From positions 186,001 through 250,000 of the forward strand of contig NZ_LN831025.1 of assembly GCF_001457695.1 (NCBI RefSeq): a DNA stretch of 64,000 bases, in the 5' to 3' direction. Shown piece by piece: positions 8,672 through 19,700 of the stretch. This DNA comes from Campylobacter jejuni. GTDB taxonomy: Bacteria; Campylobacterota; Campylobacteria; Campylobacterales; Campylobacteraceae. Each line of letters opens with the position of its first letter. Positions within the stretch are counted from its first letter, which is position 1. The notes beneath the pieces are model-generated. The model was not told the DNA's origin. It saw only the letters and a program-made list of their open reading frames with translations, and made no database searches. A program made the translations under genes and the position numbers.

Positions 8672-10019
8672 ATGGAAATTTTTTTAGCTTTATTGGGTTT
8701 TTTCTCGTTAGGATTGATAGTTTGGCTTTTGCTAAAAGATTATACTACTCCAGCATTAGCTTTTATAAGTGTAAGTATTAGTGTAGCTTGTATTTTACTT
8801 ATTCTTGAACGGCTTGGTTTTGGCGTGGGTGTAGCTTTAGGGGTTAAAGGAGGTGTTTTTGATATTAAAACATTGGTCGCTTTTATTAAAGATGGAGTCA
8901 AAAGTGTAACGGATACGGCAGCTTTGTTTGTTTTTTCTATACTCTTTTTTTAGTGTTTTAAATGCAAGTGGTTTTTTTACTAAAATTTTAAATGCATTTT
9001 TATCAAAAATGAAAGCTAATGTATATCAAGTTTGCATTCTTACTGTTTTTATTGCTGCTGCTGTGCATTTAGATGGTTCAGGTGCTTCTACTTTTCTTAT
9101 TGTAATACCTGCATTATTACCTATTTATGAGCGTTTAGGTATAAGAAAGACTTCAATGTTATTGATTATTACTTCGGCTATGGGGGTTGTGAATGTTATT
9201 CCTTGGGGTGGTCCTACTTTAAGAGCGGCTACTAATATAGGAATGGATGCAAATTTGCTTTGGCACCATATTATACCTATTCAGATTGTAGGTTTGGTAT
9301 TATCCCTTCTTTTGGCAATTTGGATTGCTAAGATAGAAATAAAAAGAGGTGTAGGTGCAGGTAACTTGTCTGGAATAAATTTAAATATAGAAAAAAGCGA
9401 ACACCATAATGAAAAATGGTTTTGGTTAAATTTACTTGTAGCTATTGGGGTTATTGGGCTTTTAATTAGCGGTATTATTCCTAGTTATATTTGCTTTATG
9501 ATAGGACTTGTAATAATTTTACCGCTTAATTATCCTAATTTAAAAACAGCTAAAAAAGTTTTAGATCGTGCAAGTGGTGGTGCAATGCTTATGTATATTA
9601 CTTTAATTGGTGCTGGGATATTAATAGGCGTATTTGATAAAAGTGGTATTATGGAGAAAATGGGTGTTTTGATTTTAAATTTTGTTCCAGATTATTTAGG
9701 TGCTTATATTCCTTTAATGGTAGGGATATTGGCTGTTCCAATGGCAATTATTTTTTGTACAGATTCTTATTTTTATGGAGTGATGCCTATAGTTTTGAGT
9801 GTAACTAAGGCTTTTGGCGCTGAACCTTTGACTATAGCTATTATCATGGTGATAGCAAGAAATTGTGCGACATTTATTTCTCCTGTTGTGCCTGCAACTT
9901 TGCTAGGTTGTGGTTTAGCAGAGGTTAATATTAAAGATCATATCAAAAGAAGCTTTTTTTATATATGGGGTATAAGTATTATTTGTTTGATTTTTGCTGA
10001 GGTAGCTGGGATAATATAA
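8672..10019 (+). pseudogene. CitMHS-family citrate/H+ symporter, one-base frameshift
   Basis: The first frame starts at ATG 8672 and ends at a TAG at 8951-8953. The second frame takes over at once (SVLNASGFFTKIL) and runs to 10019. Removing one T from the T7 run at 8945-8951 joins them into a 448-residue inner-membrane protein. It would have about 11-12 membrane segments and CitMHS-like features (HLDGSGASTFLIVIPALLPIY, NVIPWGGPTLRAA). Family members carry citrate, often with a metal ion, into the cell. The substrate here is inferred from family. As written, only a 93-residue stub would be made. It corresponds by position to Cj0203. Confidence 0.85.
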
Positions 10020-10204
10020 TTAAAATAAAAGAACTTTTGATTTTTCAATGATTGGTTCATTGTTTTATGATATTTTTGAGTCAAAAATTTATAAAAATAT
10101 AAGCGTTTTTTTGTATTATTTTATTTTGCTTTAGAGAAAAATTATAAATTTAAACTTATAAGAATATTTTTTAAGTTGAAAGTAAATTTTAAAACGGAGA
10201 AATG

Positions 10205-12199
10205 ATGTACAAAAAACAAAATTTACCAGAACTTACCTTAAGGGGTTTGATTTTGGGAAGTATTTTAACTATTATTTTTACAGCTTCAAATGTATATTTG
10301 GGGTTAAAAGTGGGACTTACTTTTTCATCATCAATTCCAGCTGTGGTCATCTCCATGGCGGTTTTGAGTCTTTTTAAGACTTCAAATATTTTAGAAAATA
10401 ATATGGTTCAAACTCAAGCTTCAGCAGCAGGAACTTTATCATCAGTTATTTTTGTTATCCCAGGGCTTTTTATGTGTGGGTATTGGAGTGAATTTCCACT
10501 TTGGCAAACTTTTATGATATGTCTTTGTGGTGGCGGACTTGGAGTGCTTTTTACTATACCATTAAGAAGGACTATGGTGGTTGAAAGTAAACTTGCTTAT
10601 CCTGAAGGTAGAGCCGCAGCTGAAATTTTAAAAGTAGCCAATAAAGATCAGAGTAATAAAAAAGGAAAACAAGGCATTAAAGAAATAGCATTAGGCTCTT
10701 TTATAGCTGCTATTTTTAGTTTATTAAGCAATGGTTTTAAACTCGCTGCAAGTGAGAGTAATTTTGCTTTTATTTGGAATAAAATGGCTTTTGGTTTTTC
10801 TATGGGATATTCTTTGGCACTTTTAGGAGCAGGTTATTTAGTTGGTTTAGCAGGTGCTATAGCTCTTTTTGTAGGTATGTTTTTAGCTTGGGGTATTTTT
10901 ACTCCCTATCTTTCAAATTTTGAATTCGATAGTGTAAAAAATGCCGTAGATTTAGCTTCTAGTGTATGGAGTTCTAAAGTAAGGCTTATAGGAACAGGAG
11001 CTATTGCTATAGCAGCGCTTTGGACTTTAATAGAACTTTTAAAACCCGTTATTGAAGGTATTAAAGAAATTGTTAAAAATGTTAAAATTACTAATCAAGA
11101 AAAAAATGAAAGAACAAATATAGACCTTTCTTTAAAAAGTATTTTTATACTTTTTGTTTTAATGGTTGTGGGTTTATTTATTACTTTTTATAGTTTTGTT
11201 GAAGATGCTAACTTAAGTATTTATTATCAAATGCTATTTTCATTTGTTGGAACTTTAGTTTCTGTTTTAATAGGTTTTTTTGTTGCAGCAGCTTGCGGAT
11301 ATATGGCAGGACTTGTAGGATCTTCTTCTAGTCCTATTTCTGGAATCGGACTTATTGGTGTTATTATTTCTTCTATTGTTTTTTTGGTTTTAGGTGTGGA
11401 ACTTTTTCAAGATCCTATGCTTTCTAAATTTGCAGTAGCATTAGCTATTTTTACTACTAGTGTTATTTTGGCTACAGCTGCTATTTCGAATGATAATTTA
11501 CAAGATTTAAAGACAGGACATTTAGTCGGAGCTACTCCTTGGAAGCAACAAGTTGCTTTACTTGTAGGTTGTGTTTTTGGCGCTTTGGCTATAGTTCCTG
11601 TTTTAAATTTGCTTTATCAAGCTTATGGTTTTGTCGGAGCAATGCCAAGAGAAGGTATGGATGCTTCATCGGCTTTAGCAGCACCGCAAGCGAATTTAAT
11701 GAGTACTATCGCTCAAGGAATTTTTCATCACAATATAGAGTGGGGTTATATGGCTTTTGGTGTATTTGTAGGAATTTTAATGATTATTATAGATAAAATT
11801 TTAAGAAGAACACAGAAAATGTCTTTGCCGCCTTTAGCCGTTGGAATAGGTATTTACCTTCCGCCTGCTGTAAATATACCTTTAGTTATAGGCGGAATTT
11901 TAAAATATATTGTAATGCAATACTTGACTAAAAAATATGCAAAAAATTCTCATAAAGAAGAAAAACTTGCAAGTTGTGAGCAAAGAGGCACGCTTTTTGC
12001 TTCAGGGCTTATAGTGGGTGAAAGTATTTTTGGGGTAATTATCGCAGGAATTACTGTATTTTCAGTAAGTATGGGTGGTAGTGAAAATCCTTTAGCTTTA
12101 AATTTAGCAAATTTTCATGATAGCGAGCTTTTCGCACTTATCTTTTTTGTGGGAGTTGTATTATATTTTATTAAGCGTATTGTTAAAAAAGATGCTTAA
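10205..12199 (+). CDS. OPT-family oligopeptide transporter
   Basis: This 664-residue polytopic inner-membrane protein belongs to the OPT family of proton-coupled peptide (or metal-chelate) importers. The opening LPELTLRGLILGSILTIIFT, then NVYLGLKVGLTFSSSIPA and the later SSSSPISGIGLIG segment are family hallmarks. About 15 hydrophobic segments can be counted. ATG 10205 is preferred over the adjacent ATG 10202 because GGAG ends at 10199, giving 5 rather than 2 bases of spacing. It is a single gene closed by a hairpin at 12204-12219. It corresponds by position to Cj0204. Confidence 0.9.
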   Translation: MYKKQNLPELTLRGLILGSILTIIFTASNVYLGLKVGLTFSSSIPAVVISMAVLSLFKTSNILENNMVQTQASAAGTLSSVIFVIPGLFMCGYWSEFPLWQTFMICLCGGGLGVLFTIPLRRTMVVESKLAYPEGRAAAEILKVANKDQSNKKGKQGIKEIALGSFIAAIFSLLSNGFKLAASESNFAFIWNKMAFGFSMGYSLALLGAGYLVGLAGAIALFVGMFLAWGIFTPYLSNFEFDSVKNAVDLASSVWSSKVRLIGTGAIAIAALWTLIELLKPVIEGIKEIVKNVKITNQEKNERTNIDLSLKSIFILFVLMVVGLFITFYSFVEDANLSIYYQMLFSFVGTLVSVLIGFFVAAACGYMAGLVGSSSSPISGIGLIGVIISSIVFLVLGVELFQDPMLSKFAVALAIFTTSVILATAAISNDNLQDLKTGHLVGATPWKQQVALLVGCVFGALAIVPVLNLLYQAYGFVGAMPREGMDASSALAAPQANLMSTIAQGIFHHNIEWGYMAFGVFVGILMIIIDKILRRTQKMSLPPLAVGIGIYLPPAVNIPLVIGGILKYIVMQYLTKKYAKNSHKEEKLASCEQRGTLFASGLIVGESIFGVIIAGITVFSVSMGGSENPLALNLANFHDSELFALIFFVGVVLYFIKRIVKKDA

Positions 12200-12203
12200 T
12201 TTT

Positions 12204-12219
12204 TGGGGTTAAAACCCCA
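12204..12219 (+). terminator. Hairpin after the OPT transporter gene
   Basis: TGGGGTT (12204-12210) pairs with AACCCCA (12213-12219) across a 2-base loop, 5 bases past the stop. It is followed by TTTAAT rather than a long T-run, so it is a modest terminator. Confidence 0.55.
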
Positions 12220-12234
12220 TTTAATCCATTCTGA

Positions 12235-12240
12235 TATAAT
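12235..12240 (+). promoter_or_regulatory. -10 box (TATAAT) for uppP
   Basis: GATATAAT ends at 12240, 32 bases ahead of the uppP ATG and directly after the upstream hairpin, so uppP probably has its own sigma-70 promoter. Confidence 0.6.
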
Positions 12241-12272
12241 TTTTCTTTTGCAATTATCATTCAAGGATTAAA

Positions 12273-13076
12273 ATGGAAAATTTATATGCTTTAATACTTG
12301 GAATTATAGAAGGTCTGACTGAGTTTTTACCTGTTTCTTCAACAGGACATATGATTTTAGGTACGACTATTTTAGGTATTGATATAGATGAGTTTTGGAA
12401 AAGTTTTTTGATTATCATCCAGCTTGGTTCTATTTTGGCGGTAATTTTTGTATTTTGGCGTAAATTGTTTCAAGGGCTTGATATTTGGTTAAAACTTGCA
12501 GTGGGATTTTTTCCTACTGGAGTTATAGGGCTTTTTGTGGCAAAATACTTAAATGCTTTATTTAATGGTTGGGTTGTGGTTGGAATGCTCATTTTTGGTG
12601 GTGTTGTGCTTATTCTTATAGAACTTGCGCACAAAAATAAACAATATCGTATCAATTTCTTAGAAGAAATAAGTTTTAAACAAGCTTTTTGTATAGGTAT
12701 TTTTCAATCTTTAGCCATGATTCCTGGCACTTCAAGAAGTGGAGCAAGTATTATTGGTGGGCTTTTGTTAGGATTTAATAGAAAAGTGGCTGCTGAATTT
12801 AGTTTTTTGCTTGCTATTCCAACGATGATTATTGCTACAGCTTATAGTATTTATAAAGAGCTTGAATTACTGAGTAATGCAAATTCTTTAATTCCTTTAG
12901 GCATAGGTTTTATCACTGCTTTTGTTGTTGCGGTTTTAGTTATAAAATTTTTCTTAAAATTTATTTCTAAATTTGACTTTATCCCTTTTGGAATTTATCG
13001 CATTATTTTAGGATTTATTTTCTTTTATTTGTATTATAGTGGGATTTTAAATACTGGAAGTGAATTTAAGCTATAA
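12273..13076 (+). CDS. uppP: Undecaprenyl-diphosphate phosphatase (UppP/BacA)
   Basis: UppP removes a phosphate from undecaprenyl pyrophosphate at the membrane, recycling the lipid carrier for peptidoglycan and glycans. The 267-residue protein has about eight membrane segments. It shows the two active-site blocks: [14 protein letters not shown] from residue 13 and PGTSRSGAS at 151-159. The ATG follows AAGGATTAAA. The gene stands alone between the OPT transporter and thrS with its own promoter-like -10. Confidence 0.95.
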   Translation: MENLYALILGIIEGLTEFLPVSSTGHMILGTTILGIDIDEFWKSFLIIIQLGSILAVIFVFWRKLFQGLDIWLKLAVGFFPTGVIGLFVAKYLNALFNGWVVVGMLIFGGVVLILIELAHKNKQYRINFLEEISFKQAFCIGIFQSLAMIPGTSRSGASIIGGLLLGFNRKVAAEFSFLLAIPTMIIATAYSIYKELELLSNANSLIPLGIGFITAFVVAVLVIKFFLKFISKFDFIPFGIYRIILGFIFFYLYYSGILNTGSEFKL

Positions 13077-13206
13077 ATAAATATTAAATTTATTCTAAGA
13101 TTTTTTTAAAAATAAGCTGAATTTCAAAAATAATTAAGTCTTAGAAAGTTAAAATTAGAACTTTATAAACACTCACAGGGTAAGTGAGCGACAAAGGGTT
13201 AAAAAT

Positions 13207-15015
13207 ATGGAAAAAGAAGTTATTGCGTATTTGGACAATGAGACAATAATTGACTCTCAAAGTGTGAAAAATACAAATTTAAAAGAAATTTATTTTGATA
13301 ATTCTAAAGAAAGTTTAGAGGTAATCCGTCATTCTTGTGCGCATTTAATGGCACAGGCGATTAAGAGTTTGTATCCTGAAGCTAAATTTTTCGTTGGTCC
13401 TGTTATAGAAGATGGATTTTATTATGATTTTCGTGTGGAAAGTAAGATTGGCGAAGAAGATTTAGTAAAAATTGAAAAAAAGATGAAAGAACTTGCTGAA
13501 GCAAAGATTGAAATTTTAAAATATGAAATCACAAAAAACGAAGCTTTGGCTAAATTTCAAAATGATGATTTAAAACAAGAAGTTTTATTGCGTATTCCTG
13601 ATGGAGCTGTAAGTATTTATAAACAAGGTGAATTTGAAGATTTGTGTCGTGGTCCTCATGTGCCAAATACGAAATTTTTACGCTTTTTTAAACTCACTCG
13701 TGTTGCAGGAGCGTATTTGGGTGGCGATGAAAAAAGAGAAATGCTTACTCGAATTTATGGTACCGCTTTTGCAGATAAGGAAAGTTTAAAAGAGTATTTA
13801 ACCATTATTGAAGAAGCTAAAAAACGTGATCATAGAAAGCTTGGAACAGAGCTTAAGCTTTTTACTTTTGATGATGAGATCGGAGGAGGTCTTCCTATTT
13901 GGTTGAGTAACGGTGCAAGACTTAGATCTAAACTTGAACATATGCTTTATAAGATCCATCGTTTACGTGGTTATGAGCCTGTGCGTGGGCCTGAACTTTT
14001 AAAAGCAGATGCATGGAAAATCAGTGGGCATTATGCAAACTATAAAGAAAATATGTATTTTACACAAATTGATGAACAAGAATATGGCATTAAGCCTATG
14101 AACTGTGTGGGACATATTAAAATTTATCAAAGTGATGTAAGAAGTTATCGTGATTTGCCTTTGAAATTTTTTGAATACGGCGTGGTACATCGTCATGAAA
14201 AAAGTGGGGTTTTGCATGGACTTTTTAGAGTGAGAGAATTCACTCAAGATGATGCACATATTTTTTGTATGCCAAGTCAGATTAAAGAGCAGGTTTTAGA
14301 AATTTTAGCTTTTGTGGATAATTTGATGAAATTATTTGATTTTAGCTATGAAATGGAAATTTCAACTAAACCTGAAAAAGCCATAGGTGATGATGAAATT
14401 TGGGAAATAGCGACTAAGGCTTTAAAAGAAGCTTTAGATGAACAAGGTTTAAAATACGGCATCGATGAAGGTGGCGGGGCTTTTTATGGGCCAAAGATTG
14501 ATATTAAAATCACCGATGCTTTAAAAAGAAAGTGGCAATGTGGAACCATACAAGTAGATTTTAACCTGCCAAGTCGTTTTAAACTTGAATACACTGATAG
14601 TGATAATGAAAAAAAACAACCTGTAATGTTGCATCGTGCGATTTTAGGTTCTTTTGAAAGATTTATAGGAATTTTAACCGAGCATTGTGCGGGTGAGTTT
14701 CCATTTTTTATCGCACCAACTGCGGTGGGTATAGTGCCAATAGGCGAAGCACATATTGCTTACGCAAAAGAAATTCAAAAAGAATTATTAGAGCTTAATA
14801 TCGATAGCGAGGTGTATGAAAAAAATGAGAGCTTAAGTAAAAAAATTCGTATCGCTGAAAAGCAAAAATTACCTATGATTTTAGTTTTAGGCGATGATGA
14901 GGTGGCAAAGCGTAGCGTTGCTTTAAGAGATAGAAGAGCTAAAGAACAAAAAAATCTTAGCTTGGACGAATTTATTAAATTAGTTAAGGAGAAAATGAGT
15001 GAGGTACACTTTTGA
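13207..15015 (+). CDS. thrS: Threonine-tRNA ligase
   Basis: ThrRS charges tRNA-Thr and edits Ser-tRNA. The 602-residue protein shows the editing-domain HxxxH (HSCAH, 42-46) with Cys147 and His151 (CRGPH). The class II core starts near residue 220 and includes a zinc-site cysteine at about 300 (MNCVGH). The C-terminal anticodon domain follows. It is some 40 residues shorter than the E. coli enzyme because the N-terminal TGS-type domain is largely absent. A short hairpin-like CTCAC/GTGAG sits in its leader. The stop TGA is embedded in the infC start (TTGA). Confidence 0.96.
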
Positions 15016-15530
15016 GTAAAGAAAAAGAAGTATTGCTCAATGAAGAAATAAGAGCGGATGAAATCAGATGTGTTGGCGATGATGGCAAAGTTTATGGTAT
15101 TATCAGTAGTGATGAAGCTTTAGAAATTGCAAATCGTTTAGGACTTGATCTTGTAATGATAGCTGCAGATGCTAAGCCACCTGTTTGCAAGATCATGGAC
15201 TATGGTAAATTCCGTTATCAACAAGAGAAAAAACAAAAAGAAGCAAAGAAAAAACAAAAAGTGATTGATATAAAAGAAATCAAACTTTCTGTAAAAATTG
15301 CTCAAAATGATATTAATTACAAGGTAAAACATGCTTTAGAATTTTTAGAACAAGGTAAGCATGTGAGATTTCGTGTGTTCTTAAAAGGACGTGAAATGGC
15401 AACTCCTGAAGCAGGTGTAGCTTTGCTTGAAAAAATTTGGACTATGATAGAAAATGAAGCTAATCGTGACAAAGAGCCAAATTTTGAAGGTCGTTATGTA
15501 AATATGCTTGTAACTCCAAAAAAAGCTTAA
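15012..15530 (+). CDS. infC: Translation initiation factor IF-3
   Basis: IF-3 binds the 30S subunit, keeps subunits apart and polices start-codon choice. The 172-residue protein starts at the unusual codon TTG (15012-15014), which overlaps the thrS stop. A GAGG ribosome site lies at 15001-15004. The N-terminal domain ([22 protein letters not shown]), a lysine-rich linker (about 74-90) and the C-terminal ribosome-binding domain are all present. A non-ATG start is known to allow IF-3 autoregulation in other bacteria; the same use here is inference. rpmI and rplT lie about 22 kb away rather than directly downstream. Confidence 0.96.
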
Positions 15531-15568
15531 TCCACTTTTGTGGATAAGGCTTTTAAAGGTTTTAAATT

Positions 15569-16660
15569 TTGAAAGAAAATCCTTCTTTTTTAAAAGAGCA
15601 AATTATAACTTATCTTGGAAATAAAAGAGCGCTTTTAAGTTTTTTAAATAAGGGCTTTAAGGTAGCTAAAAAAGAACTTGGTAAAGATAAATTTAGTTTT
15701 TGTGATATATTTAGTGGCTCAGGTGTTGTAAGTCGTTTTGCAAAAGCGCACTCAAATTATATTTTAGCCAATGATTTAGAGGATTATTCAAAACTCATCA
15801 ATGAGTGTTATCTTGCTAATAAAGACAAAGATTTACTTCAAAATATAAAAAAGTATTATAAAAATTTAATCCAAAATTTAGATTTTCAAAAAGGTTTTAT
15901 CAGTGAGCTTTATGCTCCAAAAGATGATGATGATATTAAAAAAAATGAAAGGGTTTTTTATACTTTTAAAAATGCTTTATATCTTGATACTATAAGGCAA
16001 AAAATCGAAAATGAAATTCCAAAAGAATTGAGGCATTTCTTTATAGCTCCTTTGATTTATGAAGCCAGTGTTCATTCAAATACTAGCGGAGTTTTTAAAG
16101 GTTTTTATAAGGGTAAGGATGGCATCGGAAAATTTGGTGGCGAAGGACAAAATGCACTTAAACGCATTAAAGGAGAAATAGAGCTTAAAATGCCTATTTT
16201 TTCAAATTTTTCTTGTGAATTTGAAGTGATGCAAAAGGATGCAAACATGCTTGCAAAAGAACTTGATTTTTTTGATGTAGTGTATCTTGACCCCCCTTAT
16301 AATCAGCACCCTTATAGTTCTAATTATTTTATGCTAAATTTAATTGCAAATTATAAAAAACCTGAAGAAATTTCTAAAATCAGTGGCATTCCAAAGGATT
16401 GGAACCGCAGTACTTTTAATAAGTCAAAATTTGCCCAAGATGCTTTATTTGAACTTATTAATGATTTAAAAGCAAGAGTGATTTTACTTTCTTATAATTG
16501 TGAAGGTTTTGTAAAAAAAGAAATTTTTTTAAAGCGCTTAAGCACTCTTGGAAAATGCCGGATTTTAGAGCAAAAATATAATACTTTTAGAGCTTCTCGC
16601 AATCTTAAAAATCGCAATATCCATCTTCATGAGCAACTTTATATTTTAGTTAAAAATTAG
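15569..16660 (+). CDS. Orphan DNA adenine methylase (D12-like)
   Basis: This is a 363-residue S-adenosylmethionine-dependent DNA methyltransferase. The SAM-site region reads YLGNKRALLSFL and then FCDIFSGSGVVSRF (about 45-58). The catalytic motif IV is DPPY, followed by NQHPYSSNYF, about residue 240. It starts at TTG 15569 after AAAGG. No endonuclease gene is next to it, so it behaves as a solitary methylase. By position it is Cj0208, which I recall being linked to RAATTY methylation in C. jejuni; the sequence alone does not prove the target. The next gene downstream is the decayed autotransporter. Confidence 0.88.
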   Translation: MKENPSFLKEQIITYLGNKRALLSFLNKGFKVAKKELGKDKFSFCDIFSGSGVVSRFAKAHSNYILANDLEDYSKLINECYLANKDKDLLQNIKKYYKNLIQNLDFQKGFISELYAPKDDDDIKKNERVFYTFKNALYLDTIRQKIENEIPKELRHFFIAPLIYEASVHSNTSGVFKGFYKGKDGIGKFGGEGQNALKRIKGEIELKMPIFSNFSCEFEVMQKDANMLAKELDFFDVVYLDPPYNQHPYSSNYFMLNLIANYKKPEEISKISGIPKDWNRSTFNKSKFAQDALFELINDLKARVILLSYNCEGFVKKEIFLKRLSTLGKCRILEQKYNTFRASRNLKNRNIHLHEQLYILVKN

Positions 16661-16701
16661 TTTTTCGTGCTAAAATTGCACTTAAAAATGAGGAGGGATT
16701 T

Positions 16702-19700
16702 ATGAAACTAAAATTATCTTTTTGTACATTAATGGCATTTGGTTTTTCTAACTATCTTTTTGCTTCAGCTATTGATCCAAAGTTATTTTCAAGAATATCT
16801 TGATTTTGCCAGTAATAAAGGCAAATTTCAAGTAGGTCAAATTGGCTTTTAAATTTTAGCAAAAAATCCTAGTCAAAATATCTCTTTTAATGTGCCTATG
16901 ATTGATTTTTCTACTTCAAATCGTGGAGGAAAATTCCAAGGAGAATTTACCAATATAGGATAATCTTATATAGTCAGTGCTTCTCATATGAGTACAAGTT
17001 TAAATACTGGGAAGTAAATAAAGGCTATGTGAAACAAGGTAGTGTTTTACACTTTGGAGGGGTAGCAAATAGAATCGTAAATTTTACTTATAAAAAAGAA
17101 AATGTGGATTTTGCTGTTTTAAAAATGAGTAAGATTAGTCTCAATAAAAGTGCAAATTTGAGTAAAGATTTAAATCTTATTGAAAAAAATTCTGGCGATG
17201 GTGGAGATATTTATGAATACAAGGATCCATTTTGGGATAGTTGTCAAAGTGGAAAATGTGATTATTCAAAAGGCAAAGGCAAGCTTTTTGATAGTTCGCG
17301 TTATGAGTATTTTGTAAGAGAGGGAAGTGGTATTGTAGCTTTAGGTTTTGAAGATACAAATAAAGTACCCATTAAGATTTTTGATTCTAATGAAATCAAT
17401 TTAGGAGGTTTTGTCAGTTTAGCTCCTAAAAATACTGAAGATAAGCGTTTTAAGTTGCAATTTCTTAATTATACCAATGATAAAAGAAATCCTTTTACAA
17501 GTTCTTCAACACCTGGGGATTCTGGAAGTGGAGTTTATGTTTATGATAAGATTGATAAAAAATGGTATTTAGTAGGTGTAGTAAGTACGAGTAATTGTAA
17601 TGCCCATTTTACTGATGGATATACTTGTTCACAGGTTGATTATGCTTTGATCAATCAAGTAAAGATCCATGAATTTCAAAATACTCATAAAATAGCCATA
17701 GGATCTGGAACTTATACACTTAGTAGCGAAGGTTTGATGAAAGATGATAAAAAAATAGAAAATGTAAGTTTGATTTCTGGGACTAATGCGGGTTATGTAA
17801 GTTATGAAAATGTTTTTGGTGATAAGGCTAAATATGATGATAGAATCAAAGAAATGCAAAATAGCAAGGATTTGTATTTTTCTCAAAATGGAAGTATAAA
17901 TTTAAATAGCGATGTGGATTTAGGTGCTAGTGTTTTAAATTTTGAACAAAATTCACACTGGAAAATAACAGGCGATAAATGGCTTATACATGGCGGAATT
18001 TACGCTGATAAAGGTTCAAGTGTAGAATATAATGTTAAAACCAAAAAAGATGATTTTCTTTATAAAATGGGCGAAGGAGAGCTTGTTGTCAAAAGTCAAA
18101 GTGTGGATGCAGGACTTAGAATGGGTGAAGGCAAGGTAAGTCTTGAGGGTGAAGGTTTGAGTTTTGGTGAAATTTATATGAATGGTGGAACTTTGGATCT
18201 ATCGGGCTTAACATTAAAATTTGATCAAATTAAAGCTAACTCTAATAATGTTTTTATCACAAGCTCTAAAGCAGGGGCAAATTTAAATTTAGAAAACAAG
18301 CAAAATTATCTTTATCATGGCAATATTTTTTCAGATGAGGCCATAACAATTAGTGCTAATACAGATAAAGCTTTGATTTTTGATGGCAATATTTACAATA
18401 AAGAAGGTGTTTTTAAGGCAGAAAACGCCAAGTTAAATTTTCAAGGACATCCTAGCATACACGCTTATGTGAGCGAAAAACAAGCTAAAAAACTTCAAGA
18501 GCAAGGTTTAAGCGCTTTAACCAAACCTGTAAGTTTTGCACAAGAAGATTGGGAAGATAGGGTTTTTGTTTTAAAAGAGCTTAATTTAGATCAAAGCGAG
18601 TTTTATTTAGGGCGTAATGCAAGCTTAAAAGTAGAAAATCTTAATGCTAAAAATTCCAAAATAGAGCTTGGAAGTAAAAATTTGTGGATCGATGAAAAAG
18701 ATGGGGAAAATATCACTGATAAAGTTCAAGATAGTTTTTATGGAGACGCTGCACAAACAGGAGTTGGTAAAGAAATGGGATTTGAGCAAAATCTTAAAAA
18801 TACCCAAAATGCTAAGATAGAAAAGGTTTATTTTAGTGGAAATTTAAATCTTGATCATTCTGATGCTACTTTACAAAACATAGTTTTTAGCGGTAATATT
18901 AAAGGTGTTGATGATGCACAAAAAAATCTTGTAATCAAAGATTCTTTGTTTGAGTCTAATATACAAATGAGTAATATTCAAGCAGAAAAAAGTGCTATTT
19001 ATGGGAAAGTTGATACAAACAGATTAAATGCAAATAATACAATATTTAAAATCAATGTGGATTTTGAAAATTCTAAAGCAGATTATATTAATTCTAAGGA
19101 AAGCACGCAAGGAGTAAATAATACTTTAGTATTAAATTTTCTTAATAATCCTAGTAAAAAAGAGGGTTTAAATATATTACTAGCTAAAATAAACATTTAA
19201 CAAAGGAATTTTTTACTATACCAAATGTGGAGCAAGGTTTTAGTACATATACTCCAAATGTTGTTTTTTCTTATAATGAAGAAAATTTTGCCCAGTGGAA
19301 TTTAGAAAAAATTGATTCTAAAATTAAAGATGAGTATTTTTTTACTAATGATAATACTCAAGCTATTGCAAAAGCTAAATCTATACTTACTCAAGCTACT
19401 TTAGGCTCCATGATAGAATGGAATAATATGCATAAAAGAATGGGAGAATTACGCAATAATCCTTATGAAAGTGGTGTATGGTTAAGAACTTTTGGAGGCG
19501 GTACGAGCGATGAGTATAATAGTGGAAAATACTTTGAAATTCAAAGCGGATATGATAAATTAAACGAGTATTCGAATTTCGAGCTTTACAGTGGAGTAAT
19601 GATCAATTATACAAATATGAATTTAAGTGCTACTGATTTGAGTGCGAAATTAAATGGTTATGGAATAGGACAGTATTTTAGCTTCTTGTTTATGAAGGTT

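Noticed and set aside
8945-8951. T7 tract as a classical phase-variation switch
   Set aside because: C. jejuni contingency tracts are mostly G/C runs of 8 or more. A T7 run is weak evidence for switching, so decay or error is kept as the main reading.
13170-13206. T-box or other riboswitch ahead of thrS
   Set aside because: Only a 5-bp CTCAC/GTGAG stem is visible. T-boxes belong to Gram-positive bacteria, and no specifier loop or terminator pair is seen.
17029-19200. Independent gene of 723 residues
   Set aside because: The opening GTG has no ribosome site, and the frame continues an autotransporter passenger whose signal, catalytic His and beta-barrel lie in other frames.
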